This document shows, in pieces, positions 1 to 9,430 of a stretch of 48,123 bases of DNA. The stretch's first letter is position 1; each line of letters begins with the position of its first letter. Origin of the DNA: an uncultured Paracoccaceae bacterium (lineage in GTDB: Bacteria > Pseudomonadota > Alphaproteobacteria > Rhodobacterales > Rhodobacteraceae); the NCBI GenBank assembly GCA_938016515.1, contig CALILP010000141.1, positions 1 to 48,123 on the forward strand, read 5' to 3'. Position numbers and translations under genes: made by a program. The notes under the pieces are model-generated. The model had not been told where the DNA came from. It saw nothing but the letters and a program-made list of their open reading frames with translations, and searched no databases.

Positions 1-38
1 TCGTTCAAAAACTCAGCAAGCAGCTGTTCAATCGGCAT
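1..38 (-). CDS. 5' end of an unidentified gene downstream of dadA (partial)
   Basis: An ATG at 38-36 opens a frame that stays open to the window edge and reads MPIEQLLAEFLNE. It lies 43 nt downstream of the dadA stop on the same strand, so it is probably co-transcribed with dadA. A usable ribosome binding site (AGAAAGG in minus-strand sense) sits about 10 nt before the ATG, in the loop of an inverted repeat described separately. Too little protein is visible to name a family. Confidence 0.45.
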   Translation of the reverse strand, partial: MPIEQLLAEFLN

Positions 39-72
39 ATGGGGGTCACCTTTCTGTGAATGACCCCCATAT
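37..72 (-). promoter_or_regulatory. Perfect 12-bp inverted repeat covering a start codon
   Basis: Arms ATATGGGGGTCA (37-48) and TGACCCCCATAT (61-72) are perfectly complementary around a 12-nt loop. In the minus-strand RNA the loop holds the Shine-Dalgarno-like AGAAAGG. The 3' arm runs into the start codon of the following gene, including its A and U. No U-tract follows, so it looks less like an intrinsic terminator than like a translation-control hairpin or protein operator. Function is inferred. Confidence 0.55.
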
Positions 73-81
73 AGGGACGAA

Positions 82-1332
82 TTACTGCGTTTTCAATTGA
101 TTGGTGCCTGCAACAGACTGTTGCGTACTGCGATACGCTTCCGCCACAGTGCCGCCAATCAGGTCTGCGGTTGCAGCACTCAACGTCCATCCCAGATGCC
201 CGTGACCCGTGTTGTAGAAGACACGTTCGCTGCGCCCGCGACCCACGCGTGGCATCATGTTCGGCATCATCGGACGCAGGCCCGCCCACGGCACAACGCT
301 CTCGGTGCTGACCTCAGGAAAGTGGGTTTCGCACCACTTCACCAACGGCTGCACGCGGTCATTTCGAATGTCCCGGTTTTCGCCGTTAAATTCTGCGGTT
401 CCCGCAATCCGAAAGCGATCCGCACCCAGCCGAGACGTCACGATCTTCGCCTTATCATCCAGCAAAGACACGGTTGGCGCGTTGGCCTGCGACACCGCAT
501 CGGGCAGGTTCACGGTAATCGAATATCCTTTCACCGGATACACATTCACCCGGTCACCCAACTTCCGCGCAAACCCACGCGATCCAACACCGGCGGCCAC
601 AACCACCCCATCGAACCGGGTCTCATCCTGCGCGGTGATCGTGACCGCATCCCCGTCATCAGCCACATCCGTCACAGCATGACCAAGCCGAAATGTCACG
701 CCCTGACGCTTCAGCCAATCGGCCAAACCAATGGTGAACTTGTGAATGTCACCGGTGCTGTCGCTTTCAGTCCAGAACCCGCCAAGGATATCGCCGCGCA
801 AAGTCGGCTCCTTCGCCAGCACCTCTTCCGGGGTCAGCTCTACCCGCTCCAACCCACCCTGCCTTAGCAAACCGTTCACACGGCGAGCATGGTCCAGATC
901 CTTCTGCGCCTTGTAGAAATGCAAGATCCCTGCGGGCGTAAAATCAAAGTCAACACCAGCGTGATCGGCCATTTCCAGCAGCCCAGAACGGGCGGCGACA
1001 GCCAGCTTCGTCGTGGCAATCGTGTTGGCCTTATAGCGGGGAATGTTCGCCAGAAACTCTGCCATCCACGACACCTTGTGCCACTGCGGGCGCGGGTTCA
1101 CCGACAAAGGCGCATCCTGCTGAAGCATCCACTTGATGCCTTTCAAAACGGTGGACCATTGGTTCCAGACTTCCGCATTCGAAGCACTCAACTGGCCGCC
1201 ATTGGCAAAGCTGGTTTCCATCGCAGCGTACCGCTGACGGTCATAGACGGTCACGTCGAAACCGCGTTTGTGCAGGGAATAGGCTGTTGTGACACCGGTG
1301 ATTCCAGCGCCGAGGATCGCAATATGAGGCAT
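82..1332 (-). CDS. dadA: D-amino acid dehydrogenase (DadA), FAD-dependent
   Basis: A 416-residue protein that oxidatively deaminates D-amino acids (typically D-alanine) to 2-oxo acids, passing electrons to the respiratory chain at the inner membrane. The N-terminus has the FAD dinucleotide-binding motif ILGAGITGVTTAYSL at residues 6-20, ending in an acidic residue after VTVYDR. The DAO-family body follows, with GHGHLGWT near the C-terminus (GHG binds the flavin in this family). Length matches DadA. A tandem glycine riboswitch precedes it, which points to glycine- or alanine-linked metabolism, so a glycine-oxidising role is possible. The upstream Nudix gene lies on the same strand but is separated by the riboswitch. 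Confidence 0.93.
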   Translation of the reverse strand: MPHIAILGAGITGVTTAYSLHKRGFDVTVYDRQRYAAMETSFANGGQLSASNAEVWNQWSTVLKGIKWMLQQDAPLSVNPRPQWHKVSWMAEFLANIPRYKANTIATTKLAVAARSGLLEMADHAGVDFDFTPAGILHFYKAQKDLDHARRVNGLLRQGGLERVELTPEEVLAKEPTLRGDILGGFWTESDSTGDIHKFTIGLADWLKRQGVTFRLGHAVTDVADDGDAVTITAQDETRFDGVVVAAGVGSRGFARKLGDRVNVYPVKGYSITVNLPDAVSQANAPTVSLLDDKAKIVTSRLGADRFRIAGTAEFNGENRDIRNDRVQPLVKWCETHFPEVSTESVVPWAGLRPMMPNMMPRVGRGRSERVFYNTGHGHLGWTLSAATADLIGGTVAEAYRSTQQSVAGTNQLKTQ

Positions 1333-1377
1333 GGCATTTTCTCCGCCATAGGACGCTTGCGCGCCGCTGCCCCCGCC

Positions 1378-1548
1378 GTGCGCTTACCTGAGAGATTCGC
1401 CTTTACATCAAAGGCTTGCTCCTCCGGTGGGTCACTGAAGACCACTCTGCGGCGTGTTGCGCCCTGCACCGGTTCGTTTGCCTGAGAGTTCCCGGGGCGG
1501 TTGCTCCTTCGGCGCCGAACTGAACCGGACTCTCCCGGTGCGGACGTG
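1378..1548 (-). promoter_or_regulatory. Tandem glycine riboswitch upstream of dadA
   Basis: Read on the minus strand, two consecutive aptamers show the conserved glycine-riboswitch blocks. The first (about 1545-1475) has GGGAGAGTCC, GCCGAAGGAGCAA and CTCTCAGGCAAAC. The second (about 1470-1381) has GCAGAGTGG, CACCGGAGGAGCAAG and CTCTCAGGTAAG. The short linker between them is typical of cooperative tandem switches. It lies directly upstream of dadA, so glycine most likely turns dadA expression on. The family is well established; the direction of control is inferred. Confidence 0.92.
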
Positions 1549-1599
1549 ATGGATGTTTCCTATGGGAAACAGGCGAGTCGCGCAAACGAAATCTGATCG

Positions 1600-2040
1600 C
1601 TATTGCGTGTGTGTTGCGTGCCAATCCGCCAACCGTTTCACATATGGCGGATGATGGTTCGGAAGCGCGGCAAATTCCACTTCAGTCATCAAATCCCAGC
1701 GCTGTCCTTCGTCGCCAAAGACGATGTCGTTTTCAGTGCCAACCGGCATTCTTGCGATAAAGAACCAGTTGTGTGTGCCGGGTCGCGTGGCCGACTCATA
1801 TGAATTTCGCCAGATGATCGCAGCCTCTGGCAACACCAAGCCGAATTCTTCATGCACCTCACGGGCCAGCGTCTCAATGGGTGTTTCAGCACCTTCACGC
1901 CCGCCGCCGGGAAAATCCCAAACGTTAGGGTGCGGGATCGTCGGGATATCGTCGCGCAACATCACAAGCAGCTTTTCCCCTATGAACAGGGCCACCTTCG
2001 CGCCATTGAAATCTTCATCCATGCCCGCACCGTCGCCCAT
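1600..2040 (-). CDS. Nudix hydrolase
   Basis: Members of this family hydrolyse nucleoside diphosphates linked to another moiety. The Nudix box is intact: GGREGAE, seven residues, then REVHEEFGL, matching GX5EX7REUXEEXGU. The C-terminal half (HNWFFIARMP, then GQRWDLMTEVEF) resembles MutT/NUDIX housekeeping enzymes of Rhodobacteraceae. The start at 2040 (MGDGAGMDED) gives 146 residues. An internal ATG at 2022 (MDEDFNGAK) is an equally plausible start. It is divergent from dinB with only about 34 bp between the starts, so the two promoters must overlap. Substrate is unknown. Confidence 0.8.
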   Translation of the reverse strand: MGDGAGMDEDFNGAKVALFIGEKLLVMLRDDIPTIPHPNVWDFPGGGREGAETPIETLAREVHEEFGLVLPEAAIIWRNSYESATRPGTHNWFFIARMPVGTENDIVFGDEGQRWDLMTEVEFAALPNHHPPYVKRLADWHATHTQ

Positions 2041-2074
2041 TGTGACGGCGCCCTGCAAGGCGTATCTTGGCCCC

Positions 2075-3328
2075 ATGCCCGCACTCTGCCGCGAATGCCT
2101 GACCCAATTCGAAGAGGGCCGCCGTTGCCCGTCTTGCCGATCACCCCGCGTGACCCGGCACGACGAACTGTGGGACCTGACGATTGCGCACATGGATTGC
2201 GACGCCTTCTATGCCTCCGTCGAAAAGCGGGACAAACCAGAACTGGCGGACAAACCCGTCATTATCGGAGGCGGTAGACGCGGCGTGGTTTCGACGGCGT
2301 GCTACGTAGCCCGCATCAAAGGCGTGAAATCCGCGATGCCAATGTTCAAGGCGTTGAAGCTTTGCCCTGACGCGGTTGTCGTCAAACCCCGGTTCGACGC
2401 CTACGTCGAGGCCTCGCGTGCGATCCGCGCCATGATGGATGACCTCACCCCGGTGGTGGAACCACTTTCCCTTGACGAAGCCTTTCTCGACATGACCGGC
2501 ACCGCCCGCCTGCACGGGGCGCCCCCTGCGGTGATGCTGGCGGGATTAGTTAAGCGGATGAAAGATGAAATCGGCCTGACCGGCTCCATCGGTCTTTCAC
2601 ACAACAAGTTCCTCGCCAAAGTCGCTTCTGACCTCGAAAAGCCCCGCGGCTTCTCGATCATCGGCAAGACGGAAACCACCGAATTTCTGCGCCCCAAATC
2701 CGTCCGCCTGATCTGGGGCATCGGCCCGGTCGCGCAAGACAGCCTCAACAAAGCGGGGATCGAAACCTTTGACGACCTCCTCCGCTGGGACCGCCGGGAA
2801 CTGCAAGAACGGTTCGGCGGCACTGGCGAGCGGCTTTATTCCCTCGCGCGGGGCGAAGACGGGCGGCGCATCTCATCACATACCCCGGTGAAGGGCCTCT
2901 CAAACGAGACCACATTCAACGAAGACACCGCCGACATCGACATCCTCGACGGGCACATCTGGCGCATGGCCGAGAAGGTTTCTGCCCGCGCAAAGGCCAA
3001 GAACAAGGCGGGTCGGGTGGTGAATCTAAAGCTGAAGACATCGGACTTCAAACTGATTTCCAAAAGGGTGTCTTTATACCACCCCACCCAAATGGCTGAC
3101 ACGATCTACCGCACCGCACGCGGGCTGTTCGATCAAGTAAGCAGTCGAGGGCCATTCCGTTTGCTGGGCGTCGGGATATCCGAGATCACAAGCGACAGCG
3201 ATGCAGACCGGGAAGGTGATCTACTTGATCCCGACGCTGGAAAACGCGCCGAAGCCGAAAGGGCCGCAGACAAAATCCGCGAGCGGTTCGGAACAGATGC
3301 AATCATCAAAGGGCGCGCGCTGCGATAG
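2075..3328 (+). CDS. dinB: DNA polymerase IV (DinB) with N-terminal zinc-ribbon-like segment
   Basis: A Y-family translesion polymerase of 417 residues. The catalytic motifs are clear: IAHMDCDAFYASVE (metal-binding Asp), SLDEAFLD (catalytic SLDE) and GSIGLSHNKFLAKVASD, followed by helix-hairpin-helix and little-finger regions. The start at 2075 was chosen because the first 32 residues read MPALCRECLTQFEEG then RCPSC. This C-x2-C-x9-C-x2-C pattern suggests a small zinc ribbon before the polymerase domain. An open frame continues upstream to 1724 but runs through the divergent Nudix gene and is not credible. The zinc-ribbon extension is uncommon among bacterial DinB proteins, although I recall it in Rhodobacteraceae. 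Confidence 0.9.
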   Translation: MPALCRECLTQFEEGRRCPSCRSPRVTRHDELWDLTIAHMDCDAFYASVEKRDKPELADKPVIIGGGRRGVVSTACYVARIKGVKSAMPMFKALKLCPDAVVVKPRFDAYVEASRAIRAMMDDLTPVVEPLSLDEAFLDMTGTARLHGAPPAVMLAGLVKRMKDEIGLTGSIGLSHNKFLAKVASDLEKPRGFSIIGKTETTEFLRPKSVRLIWGIGPVAQDSLNKAGIETFDDLLRWDRRELQERFGGTGERLYSLARGEDGRRISSHTPVKGLSNETTFNEDTADIDILDGHIWRMAEKVSARAKAKNKAGRVVNLKLKTSDFKLISKRVSLYHPTQMADTIYRTARGLFDQVSSRGPFRLLGVGISEITSDSDADREGDLLDPDAGKRAEAERAADKIRERFGTDAIIKGRALR

Positions 3329-3375
3329 GCCGCTTTCATTGGGGTAACGTAATCGGCCCCGTTTCATGCCATCTC

Positions 3376-3400
3376 GTAGGGTGGGTAAACCCCACGCATC
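3376..3400. repeat. Short GTAGGGTG-type hairpin repeat
   Basis: GTAGGGTGGG begins a hairpin GTGGG-TAAAC-CCCAC (3381-3395) between the convergent dinB and LysR genes. The same GTAGGGTG opening recurs at 45804 after arfB in a larger inverted repeat. The position between convergent 3' ends suits a dispersed palindromic (REP-like) element and could also stop transcription, although no T-tract is present. Confidence 0.4.
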
Positions 3401-3419
3401 GCTGACTCTGCCAAAACGC

Positions 3420-4298
3420 CTAAATCTTGCGATCTTTCAGCAGCTCCGACAAAATTGGGTTCGGAAAACGACGCGACAGCGTGACCGCAAAAAAGGCCTC
3501 ACCGATGTCCGGCAGTCGGTCCGCCTCGACCAGCCTGCCGCTGCTTAACTCGTCCTGAACAACGATTGGGGGCAGCACCGCCAGCCCGAGGCCCTCACGG
3601 GCAAGCAGGCGCATCATGGCCATATCCTCAACTTCAGCGGCAATCTGCGGGCGGATCCCAAGACGTTCCATCAAGGCGTCAAAACCAATCCGCACGCCAG
3701 TGTCTGCTGTTGGCAAAATAATCGGCTGACGGGTCAGGAGGTCATTCAGACCGCTTGCGTCCTGTAAAAGGCGGGGCGTCCCGACAAGACTGACCGGTTG
3801 CTCTGACAATCGGTGCGACACAAAGGGCGTTGCGGCATCGCGCAAAGGCGCGCGGTTGATCAGCACAACATCAAGGTTCAACGCCTCAAGCGATTGTAGC
3901 AAATCAGCGCTGGTGCCGGACCGCAGGATAATTTCAACATCTTGCCGCCCAAGGATTGGACGCAGAAATTCCAGCTGAAAATTGCGCGACAATGTGGCCA
4001 ATGCGCCGATACGCACAGCCTGACGGCTGCGGCCTTTTTCTTGCAACGTCCCCACAAGCTCTCGTCCAGCAGCAAAGATGGCATCTGCATGATCCAGCGC
4101 GATGCGGCCGGCCTCTGTCAGGATCAGCTGGCGGCCGCGCCGTTCGAACAGGGCATGGCCCAAGGACGCTTCAAGCTGCTTGATCTGCACAGACACCGCG
4201 GATTGCGACAGGTTAAGTCGCTCTGCAGTGCGTGTCAGATTGCCATCGTGGGCGACGGCCCAGAAATAGCGCAGGTGGTGATAATTGATCTCTGCCAT
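3420..4298 (-). CDS. LysR-family transcriptional regulator (NhaR-like)
   Basis: A 292-residue LysR regulator. The N-terminal winged helix-turn-helix spans roughly residues 4-65 (NYHHLRYFWAVAHDGNLTRT, then LNLSQSAVSVQIKQLE). The C-terminal effector domain looks like a type-2 periplasmic-binding fold. The start at 4298 (MAEINYHHLR) is at the usual distance from the HTH. No good Shine-Dalgarno precedes it, so the message may be leaderless. A palindrome ATATCGATAT (4297-4306) overlaps the start. It is divergent from dabB with about 108 bp between. LysR genes often neighbour DAB or carbon-concentrating loci, so it is the probable regulator of dabBA (inference). Confidence 0.86.
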   Translation of the reverse strand: MAEINYHHLRYFWAVAHDGNLTRTAERLNLSQSAVSVQIKQLEASLGHALFERRGRQLILTEAGRIALDHADAIFAAGRELVGTLQEKGRSRQAVRIGALATLSRNFQLEFLRPILGRQDVEIILRSGTSADLLQSLEALNLDVVLINRAPLRDAATPFVSHRLSEQPVSLVGTPRLLQDASGLNDLLTRQPIILPTADTGVRIGFDALMERLGIRPQIAAEVEDMAMMRLLAREGLGLAVLPPIVVQDELSSGRLVEADRLPDIGEAFFAVTLSRRFPNPILSELLKDRKI

Positions 4299-4406
4299 AT
4301 CGATATATAAATCAGAACGATTTCGCACAAACAATGAATTTTTCAGCACACCCTCAGGCTGCTATCCGACCTCAACACTGCAAATCAGCCAAAGGGATAC
4401 CACGCT

Positions 4407-5981
4407 TTGTACATCGCATTCCTGCCCTTCGTAGCGCCTGCTATCTTCATTACGCTGGCATTCATCGCCTTTCGTGGGCCACAGATGCGGCCTGCCGCAA
4501 TACTGCGTCAGGCACAGATCGGGGCGCTTTGCGCTTTAGCTGTTGCTGTGGTTGCGGCCTTATCCCTGATTGTGGGCGGTCCAGCATCCAGCCCCCTGAT
4601 CGGCACTGACGGTCTTGGGCTTTCAGTCAGGCTTGATGCGGTCAGTGCTGTCATGTTGCTGTTGGTCACTTTCGTCGGCTGGGTCGTGGTGCGCTATGCG
4701 GCAACCTATATGGACGGCGAAGCGCGTCAGGGGGCATTCACTGGTTGGCTCTGCCTGACGCTGGCAGCGGTTATGGTCTTGATCATCTCGGGCAACATTC
4801 TGCAACTCGCATTGGCCTGGATCGCAACCAGCCTGTCACTGCACAAACTCTTACTGCACTACCCTGACCGCGTGGCAGCACAGCGCGCTGCGCGCAAGAA
4901 ATGGGTCACGGCCCGGCTGGGCGACGTGGCGATGCTTGTGGCGATGATCCTGATGTTCAACACATACGAAACAGGCGATCTGACAACGATCCTAGAGGCT
5001 GCGCGGGCAGGTCACGGTGCGGACCTTGGCCCTTGGATCGCTGCAGCTCTTGCGGTTGCAGCCATACTCAAGTCAGCGCAGTTTCCGATGCACGGTTGGC
5101 TGACAGAGGTCATGGAAACCCCAACACCTGTGTCTGCACTTTTGCACGCAGGCGTCATCAACGCAGGTGGCTTTCTGTTAATCCGCTTTGCAGATGTGAT
5201 GCTCCTGTCGCCGGCTGTTTTAGCGGTCTTGGTCATAATTGGTGGATTTACAGCGCTTTTCGGCGGTCTGGTCATGCTGACACAATCGGCAGTAAAGACA
5301 TCGCTGGCTTGGTCTACGGTGGCACAAATGGGCTTTATGATCCTGCAATGCGGCTTGGCACTTTTTCCGCTCGCACTGCTGCATATCGTGGCGCATTCGT
5401 TTTATAAGGCGCACGCCTTCCTGGCCTCTGGCAGTGCTGTGGACACTGTTGCGGCAATCCGGCGGCCCGGCCCCGTCGCCATCCCGAACGGTGTTGCAGT
5501 CGGACGGGCATTTCTTATCGCGCTTGTGATTTACGCGACCGTTGGGTTGATATTCGGCCTGACAGGCAAGTCGCCGCAGGCCATCGCACTTGGCGCAATT
5601 CTCATCTTCGGTGTGGCCTACCTTTTGGCACAGGGGCTTGCCGACGAGGCACCACGCGTTCTGACACAACGCACAGCAGCCTATTCGGTAGCAGCCGCCA
5701 TCGGGTACTTTGCCCTGCAAACCGCAGCCGAGTGGCTGATGGCTGGCACCTTGCCCGCCACACCGGCACCGGGCCCGTTGGAATGGGCGCTGATCGTGCT
5801 GGCACTGCTCAGTTTTGGGCTGGTGGCGGTGGCACAAGCGATGTTCCCACTGTGGGCCCATCACCCGGCCTCGGCAGGGCTGCGCGTACACCTTTCCAAC
5901 GGACTTTACGCCAATGCGATCTTTGACCGGCTCCTCGGCGGTTGGCCCTCCAAGAAATCACCTGAACAAAGCGAAGGATGA
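4407..5981 (+). CDS. dabB: Inorganic carbon accumulation protein DabB (NuoL/MrpA-like membrane subunit)
   Basis: A 524-residue polytopic membrane protein of the proton-conducting transporter family (related to NuoL/MrpA). Recognisable features are a conserved amphipathic-core segment around [20 protein letters not shown] followed by [14 protein letters not shown]. This is the classical proton-antiporter core with conserved Lys/His/Glu. The start is TTG at 4407, preceded by AAAGGG at 4391-4396. The last 4 nt overlap the start of the DUF2309 protein DabA. In the DAB system DabB is thought to couple cation flux to CO2 hydration by DabA, accumulating bicarbonate in the cytoplasm. The function is family knowledge; the pairing is seen here. 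Confidence 0.88.
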   Translation: MYIAFLPFVAPAIFITLAFIAFRGPQMRPAAILRQAQIGALCALAVAVVAALSLIVGGPASSPLIGTDGLGLSVRLDAVSAVMLLLVTFVGWVVVRYAATYMDGEARQGAFTGWLCLTLAAVMVLIISGNILQLALAWIATSLSLHKLLLHYPDRVAAQRAARKKWVTARLGDVAMLVAMILMFNTYETGDLTTILEAARAGHGADLGPWIAAALAVAAILKSAQFPMHGWLTEVMETPTPVSALLHAGVINAGGFLLIRFADVMLLSPAVLAVLVIIGGFTALFGGLVMLTQSAVKTSLAWSTVAQMGFMILQCGLALFPLALLHIVAHSFYKAHAFLASGSAVDTVAAIRRPGPVAIPNGVAVGRAFLIALVIYATVGLIFGLTGKSPQAIALGAILIFGVAYLLAQGLADEAPRVLTQRTAAYSVAAAIGYFALQTAAEWLMAGTLPATPAPGPLEWALIVLALLSFGLVAVAQAMFPLWAHHPASAGLRVHLSNGLYANAIFDRLLGGWPSKKSPEQSEG

Positions 5982-8392
5982 ACACGATGACACCGACACA
6001 TGACCTTTCGCCAGATCTGGTCTCTGACGCAGCCAGCACAGCAGCGCGTGCGATCCCTCCGGTGTGGCCCTTGGCCGCATCCGTCGCGGTAAACCCGTAT
6101 TTGGGCCAAACGGCAGAGCCTTTGGCTATGGTCGGCGCTCGTTTGGGCCGGATTGGCGGGGTACCGGTGACGATGCCTCGTGCACACTACAACGCCTTGA
6201 TCAACGCCGAGACCATCACAGACGCCGACATCACCGCCGCGATTAATGCGCAGGGCGGATCCGGCTTGCTTGATGTCGCGGACATCAAACGCAGCGCGGC
6301 CATGCCAGCCGAAGCGCCAGCACAGCTTTCCACGGTTGCGGATCTGGCTGCAAAGGTGTCCGGTATCGATTGGCCGGGCATCCTTGCAGATCGGCTTGGG
6401 CATTGGGCGGCGGGGTACTTCGATCAGGGTCAGGCACTATGGGCGGCGCCGCGCAGACGGGGCGCTTATGACGCTTGGCGCCAATATGCGACCCATGATC
6501 TGACCCCTGAAATCGCGGGCCTGACCGGCTTTGCGCAGTTCGTCAGCGAAACGCCAGACATGGCACAGGACGCACAGGCGCACGCCGCCAGCCGGCTGGG
6601 TTTGTCCGACGCTATGCTTGAGACATATTTGCACCAATTGCTGTTCTCACTTGGCGGTTGGGCGCAAATCGGACGGTATCATTTGTGGCAGGCCGAACTG
6701 GCAAACGGCAGCGATCAAACGATCACCGACCTGCTGACAATCCGGCTTTTGTGGGAAGACGCACTTTTTGCGCAGTACGCAGACCAGATCAGCGACGACT
6801 GGACCAAGACCAAAGCAGCACACGCAAACCCTGTCACCCCGGATCAAGACCAAACGATCAACGCGATCCTGCAAGAGGCTTGGGAATACGCGGTGCAACG
6901 TGACCTGATCGAAACCTTGGCCACCCCAGCACAAGATCGGCCCAAAGACCGGCCTATACTGCAGGCGGCCTTTTGTATCGACGTACGCTCCGAAGTATTT
7001 CGCCGCGCGCTGGAGGCCGTGAACCCCGGCATTCAGACGCTCGGTTTCGCTGGTTTTTTTGGACTGACCGCATCGCACAAAAGCTTTGCGTCCGACGTGG
7101 AAGAGTTGCGCCTGCCGGTCCTTCTCAACCCCGGCGTCACCTCGACCTCCACAGGAGACAGCACAGATGCCGCGCAAACCGCAAGGTTCACCGCCCGTGC
7201 CAGCCGGGCATGGGGGCGGTTCAAGCTTGCAGCCGTATCATCCTTCGCCTTCGTTGAAGCGACAGGGCCAATCTACGCGGGCAAACTGGTCAAAGACGCT
7301 TTGAACATCGCGCCTGATGCGGCTGGGCATGGCCCTGCCCCACGTCTTGATCCGCCCTTGCCATTGGACGCGCAGATCGACGCGGCAGAGACGATCCTAC
7401 GGGCGATGTCCCTGACGGCAGACTTTGCAAGGCTGGTCGTGTTGGCAGGGCATGGGGCCAATGTTGTCAACAACCCGTTTGCCAGTGGCCTGCAGTGTGG
7501 CGCTTGCGGTGGTTACGCAGGCGACGTGAATGCGCGGCTTCTGGCAGGACTGCTGAACGCGCCTGACGTCCGCACAGGGCTTAGCGGTCGGGGCATCACA
7601 ATCCCAACGGACACTCTGTTTTTGGGTGCACTGCATGACACAACAACTGATGCGATGACCCTGTTTGACGCAGACCACACATCAGCAGCACATGCGAGCG
7701 ACATCGGCCAAGCGAAGGATTGCTTTGCGCAAGCCGGTGTTGTGACACGCTCGGAACGGGCCCTGCGCCTGCCGCGTGCAGTCGGCGACAGCGACATCCA
7801 CCTGCGAAGCCGCGATTGGGCCGAAACCCGGCCAGAGTGGGCACTTGCCGGCTGCAAGGCCTTCATCGCAGCCCCGCGCCCGCGGACTGCAGGCAAAAGC
7901 CTCGCTGGGCGTGCGTTCCTGCACGACTATGATTGGCACCAAGATAAGGGCTTTGGCGTCTTGGAGCTGATCATGACCGCCCCTGTTGTCGTGGCAAGCT
8001 GGATCAGCCTGCAATACTATGGATCTACTGTCGCCCCCGACACATTTGGCTCTGGCAACAAGCTATTGCATAACGTCACCGGTGGCATCGGCGTGGTGGA
8101 AGGCAACGGTGGCATCTTACGTGCAGGTCTGCCTTGGCAATCGGTGCACGAAGGCGAGGGCTACGCCCACGACCCCCTGCGCCTGTCCGTCTGTATCGAA
8201 GCCCCCCGCGAGGCGATGACCGATATCCTGCGGCGTCATGAGGGCGTGCGGGACTTGTTCGACAATCGGTGGCTGCATCTTTTCGCGCTGAACGACAGCG
8301 GACAAATGGCCTGGCGGTACACTGGCGACTTGGCATGGTCTAAGATGCCGCAGGAGGCTGGGAATAAACCAGCTCTTCAGGACGCTGGCTGA
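5978..8392 (+). CDS. dabA: Inorganic carbon accumulation protein DabA (DUF2309, zinc-dependent CA-like)
   Basis: An 804-residue protein of the DUF2309/DabA family, a vectorial carbonic-anhydrase-like subunit peripheral to DabB. The expected zinc ligands are in place: C333 and D335 (FCIDVRSE), H492 (LAGHGANV) and C507 (LQCGACGG). The CID spacing and the 15-residue His-Cys spacing match the characterised Halothiobacillus DabA as I recall it. The ATG overlaps the dabB stop (ATGA), indicating translational coupling. It lies convergent to the thiY-like gene, with 48 nt between stops. A DAB pair in a presumably heterotrophic bacterium suggests bicarbonate supply for anaplerotic carboxylases (inference). 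Confidence 0.92.
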   Translation: MNTMTPTHDLSPDLVSDAASTAARAIPPVWPLAASVAVNPYLGQTAEPLAMVGARLGRIGGVPVTMPRAHYNALINAETITDADITAAINAQGGSGLLDVADIKRSAAMPAEAPAQLSTVADLAAKVSGIDWPGILADRLGHWAAGYFDQGQALWAAPRRRGAYDAWRQYATHDLTPEIAGLTGFAQFVSETPDMAQDAQAHAASRLGLSDAMLETYLHQLLFSLGGWAQIGRYHLWQAELANGSDQTITDLLTIRLLWEDALFAQYADQISDDWTKTKAAHANPVTPDQDQTINAILQEAWEYAVQRDLIETLATPAQDRPKDRPILQAAFCIDVRSEVFRRALEAVNPGIQTLGFAGFFGLTASHKSFASDVEELRLPVLLNPGVTSTSTGDSTDAAQTARFTARASRAWGRFKLAAVSSFAFVEATGPIYAGKLVKDALNIAPDAAGHGPAPRLDPPLPLDAQIDAAETILRAMSLTADFARLVVLAGHGANVVNNPFASGLQCGACGGYAGDVNARLLAGLLNAPDVRTGLSGRGITIPTDTLFLGALHDTTTDAMTLFDADHTSAAHASDIGQAKDCFAQAGVVTRSERALRLPRAVGDSDIHLRSRDWAETRPEWALAGCKAFIAAPRPRTAGKSLAGRAFLHDYDWHQDKGFGVLELIMTAPVVVASWISLQYYGSTVAPDTFGSGNKLLHNVTGGIGVVEGNGGILRAGLPWQSVHEGEGYAHDPLRLSVCIEAPREAMTDILRRHEGVRDLFDNRWLHLFALNDSGQMAWRYTGDLAWSKMPQEAGNKPALQDAG

Positions 8393-8440
8393 GGAAAAGT
8401 GAAGGGCAGCAATAGGCTGACTATCACTGCCAATCAGCCC

Positions 8441-9430
8441 TTAGTCTGCCTGCAACAGGTAGTCGTTCGTGTACCAAGCCGTCACATCCGGCAGCGACTC
8501 CAGCGGCCTGCCGTCTGCGCCCAGCATGATCCCAGCGTCAAACAGGAACGCCGCGATATTGGCAATCTTGGCGTCGTCGATCAGCCCGGCAGGTTCACCC
8601 GGTTCTTGCAGGTAGTTACCGGCAACCAAAGCCATCATCGAGGCGCGGACCAGATCGGGGTTACTCAGCATCCCGGCGGTTTCGGCGATCAGCATCTCGG
8701 CGGCCTCTTGCGGCTCTGCCGCTGCAAAAGCATAGCCGCGCTGTGCGGCCTGTACAAAAGCCTTGGCCGTCTCGGGGTTGGCTGTAAGCCATGCGCCATT
8801 GCCCCCCAGAAACGTCGTGTGTTGGTCCGGTACGCCGTAGTCAGCATAGCGAAATGCGCGTTGCGGCCGCTTTAGCAGAACCGAATTGACCCCTTCCCAC
8901 GTGCTTACCTCCAGCGTGAAATCCACGCTCCCATTGGCCAACGCCTCATAGGCCGAAGTGCCCAACGTGACCGTATCGAAGGTGCCCGTCCCGCCGTCAT
9001 TGCGGATAATGGTTGAGATCAGCGCCTCTTCCCACGCACTGCCAAAGCCCGCGTAAGTCTTGCCGTCCAGATCAGCGGGCCGTTGGATATCATCCCGCTC
9101 ACCGTTGAAAACCAGCCGCCCGGTTTCGTGCTGCACAACTGCCAGCACAGCCGTCATATCCGCCCCGGTGGCACGCTGCGTATGAAAGCCCACGGCACTG
9201 AGGATACCAAACTCGGCCACACCTGCCGCGACCAATGTCCCAGAGGATGTGTCTGTGTATGGCAGGATATCAACGTCCAGACCGGCCTCTTCGAACCAGC
9301 CCTTAGCTTGCGCCACATAAAGACCGACGTGGTTGGTATTGGGCGTCCAGTCGAGCGCGACGCTCAGCTTTTCCTGTGCCGTAGCAGGCAGTGCCAATGC
9401 AAGGAATGCGGCAGACAAGATATGTTTCAT
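8441..9430 (-). CDS. thiY: ABC transporter substrate-binding protein, ThiY/NMT1 (THI5-like) family
   Basis: A 329-residue periplasmic protein with a signal peptide (MKHILSAAFLALALPATAQ). The mature start KLSVALDWTPNTNHVGLYVA is the hallmark of the THI5/NMT1 pyrimidine-precursor-binding family. It is the last gene of a minus-strand operon and overlaps the ATPase gene by 4 nt. The operon is headed by a TPP riboswitch. The ligand is therefore probably a thiamine pyrimidine precursor (HMP or formylaminopyrimidine). The family also includes other ligands, so the exact substrate is inferred from context. Confidence 0.87.
   Translation of the reverse strand: MKHILSAAFLALALPATAQEKLSVALDWTPNTNHVGLYVAQAKGWFEEAGLDVDILPYTDTSSGTLVAAGVAEFGILSAVGFHTQRATGADMTAVLAVVQHETGRLVFNGERDDIQRPADLDGKTYAGFGSAWEEALISTIIRNDGGTGTFDTVTLGTSAYEALANGSVDFTLEVSTWEGVNSVLLKRPQRAFRYADYGVPDQHTTFLGGNGAWLTANPETAKAFVQAAQRGYAFAAAEPQEAAEMLIAETAGMLSNPDLVRASMMALVAGNYLQEPGEPAGLIDDAKIANIAAFLFDAGIMLGADGRPLESLPDVTAWYTNDYLLQAD

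Noticed and set aside
5-289. Open frames opposite and within dadA, including this minus-strand frame and long plus-strand frames.
   Set aside because: They overlap the well-supported dadA, have no family signature, and are typical shadows in GC-rich DNA.
8393-8440. Possible terminator between convergent dabA and thiY.
   Set aside because: Only a 6-bp GGCTGA/TCAGCC stem with a long loop and no T-run; too weak to annotate.
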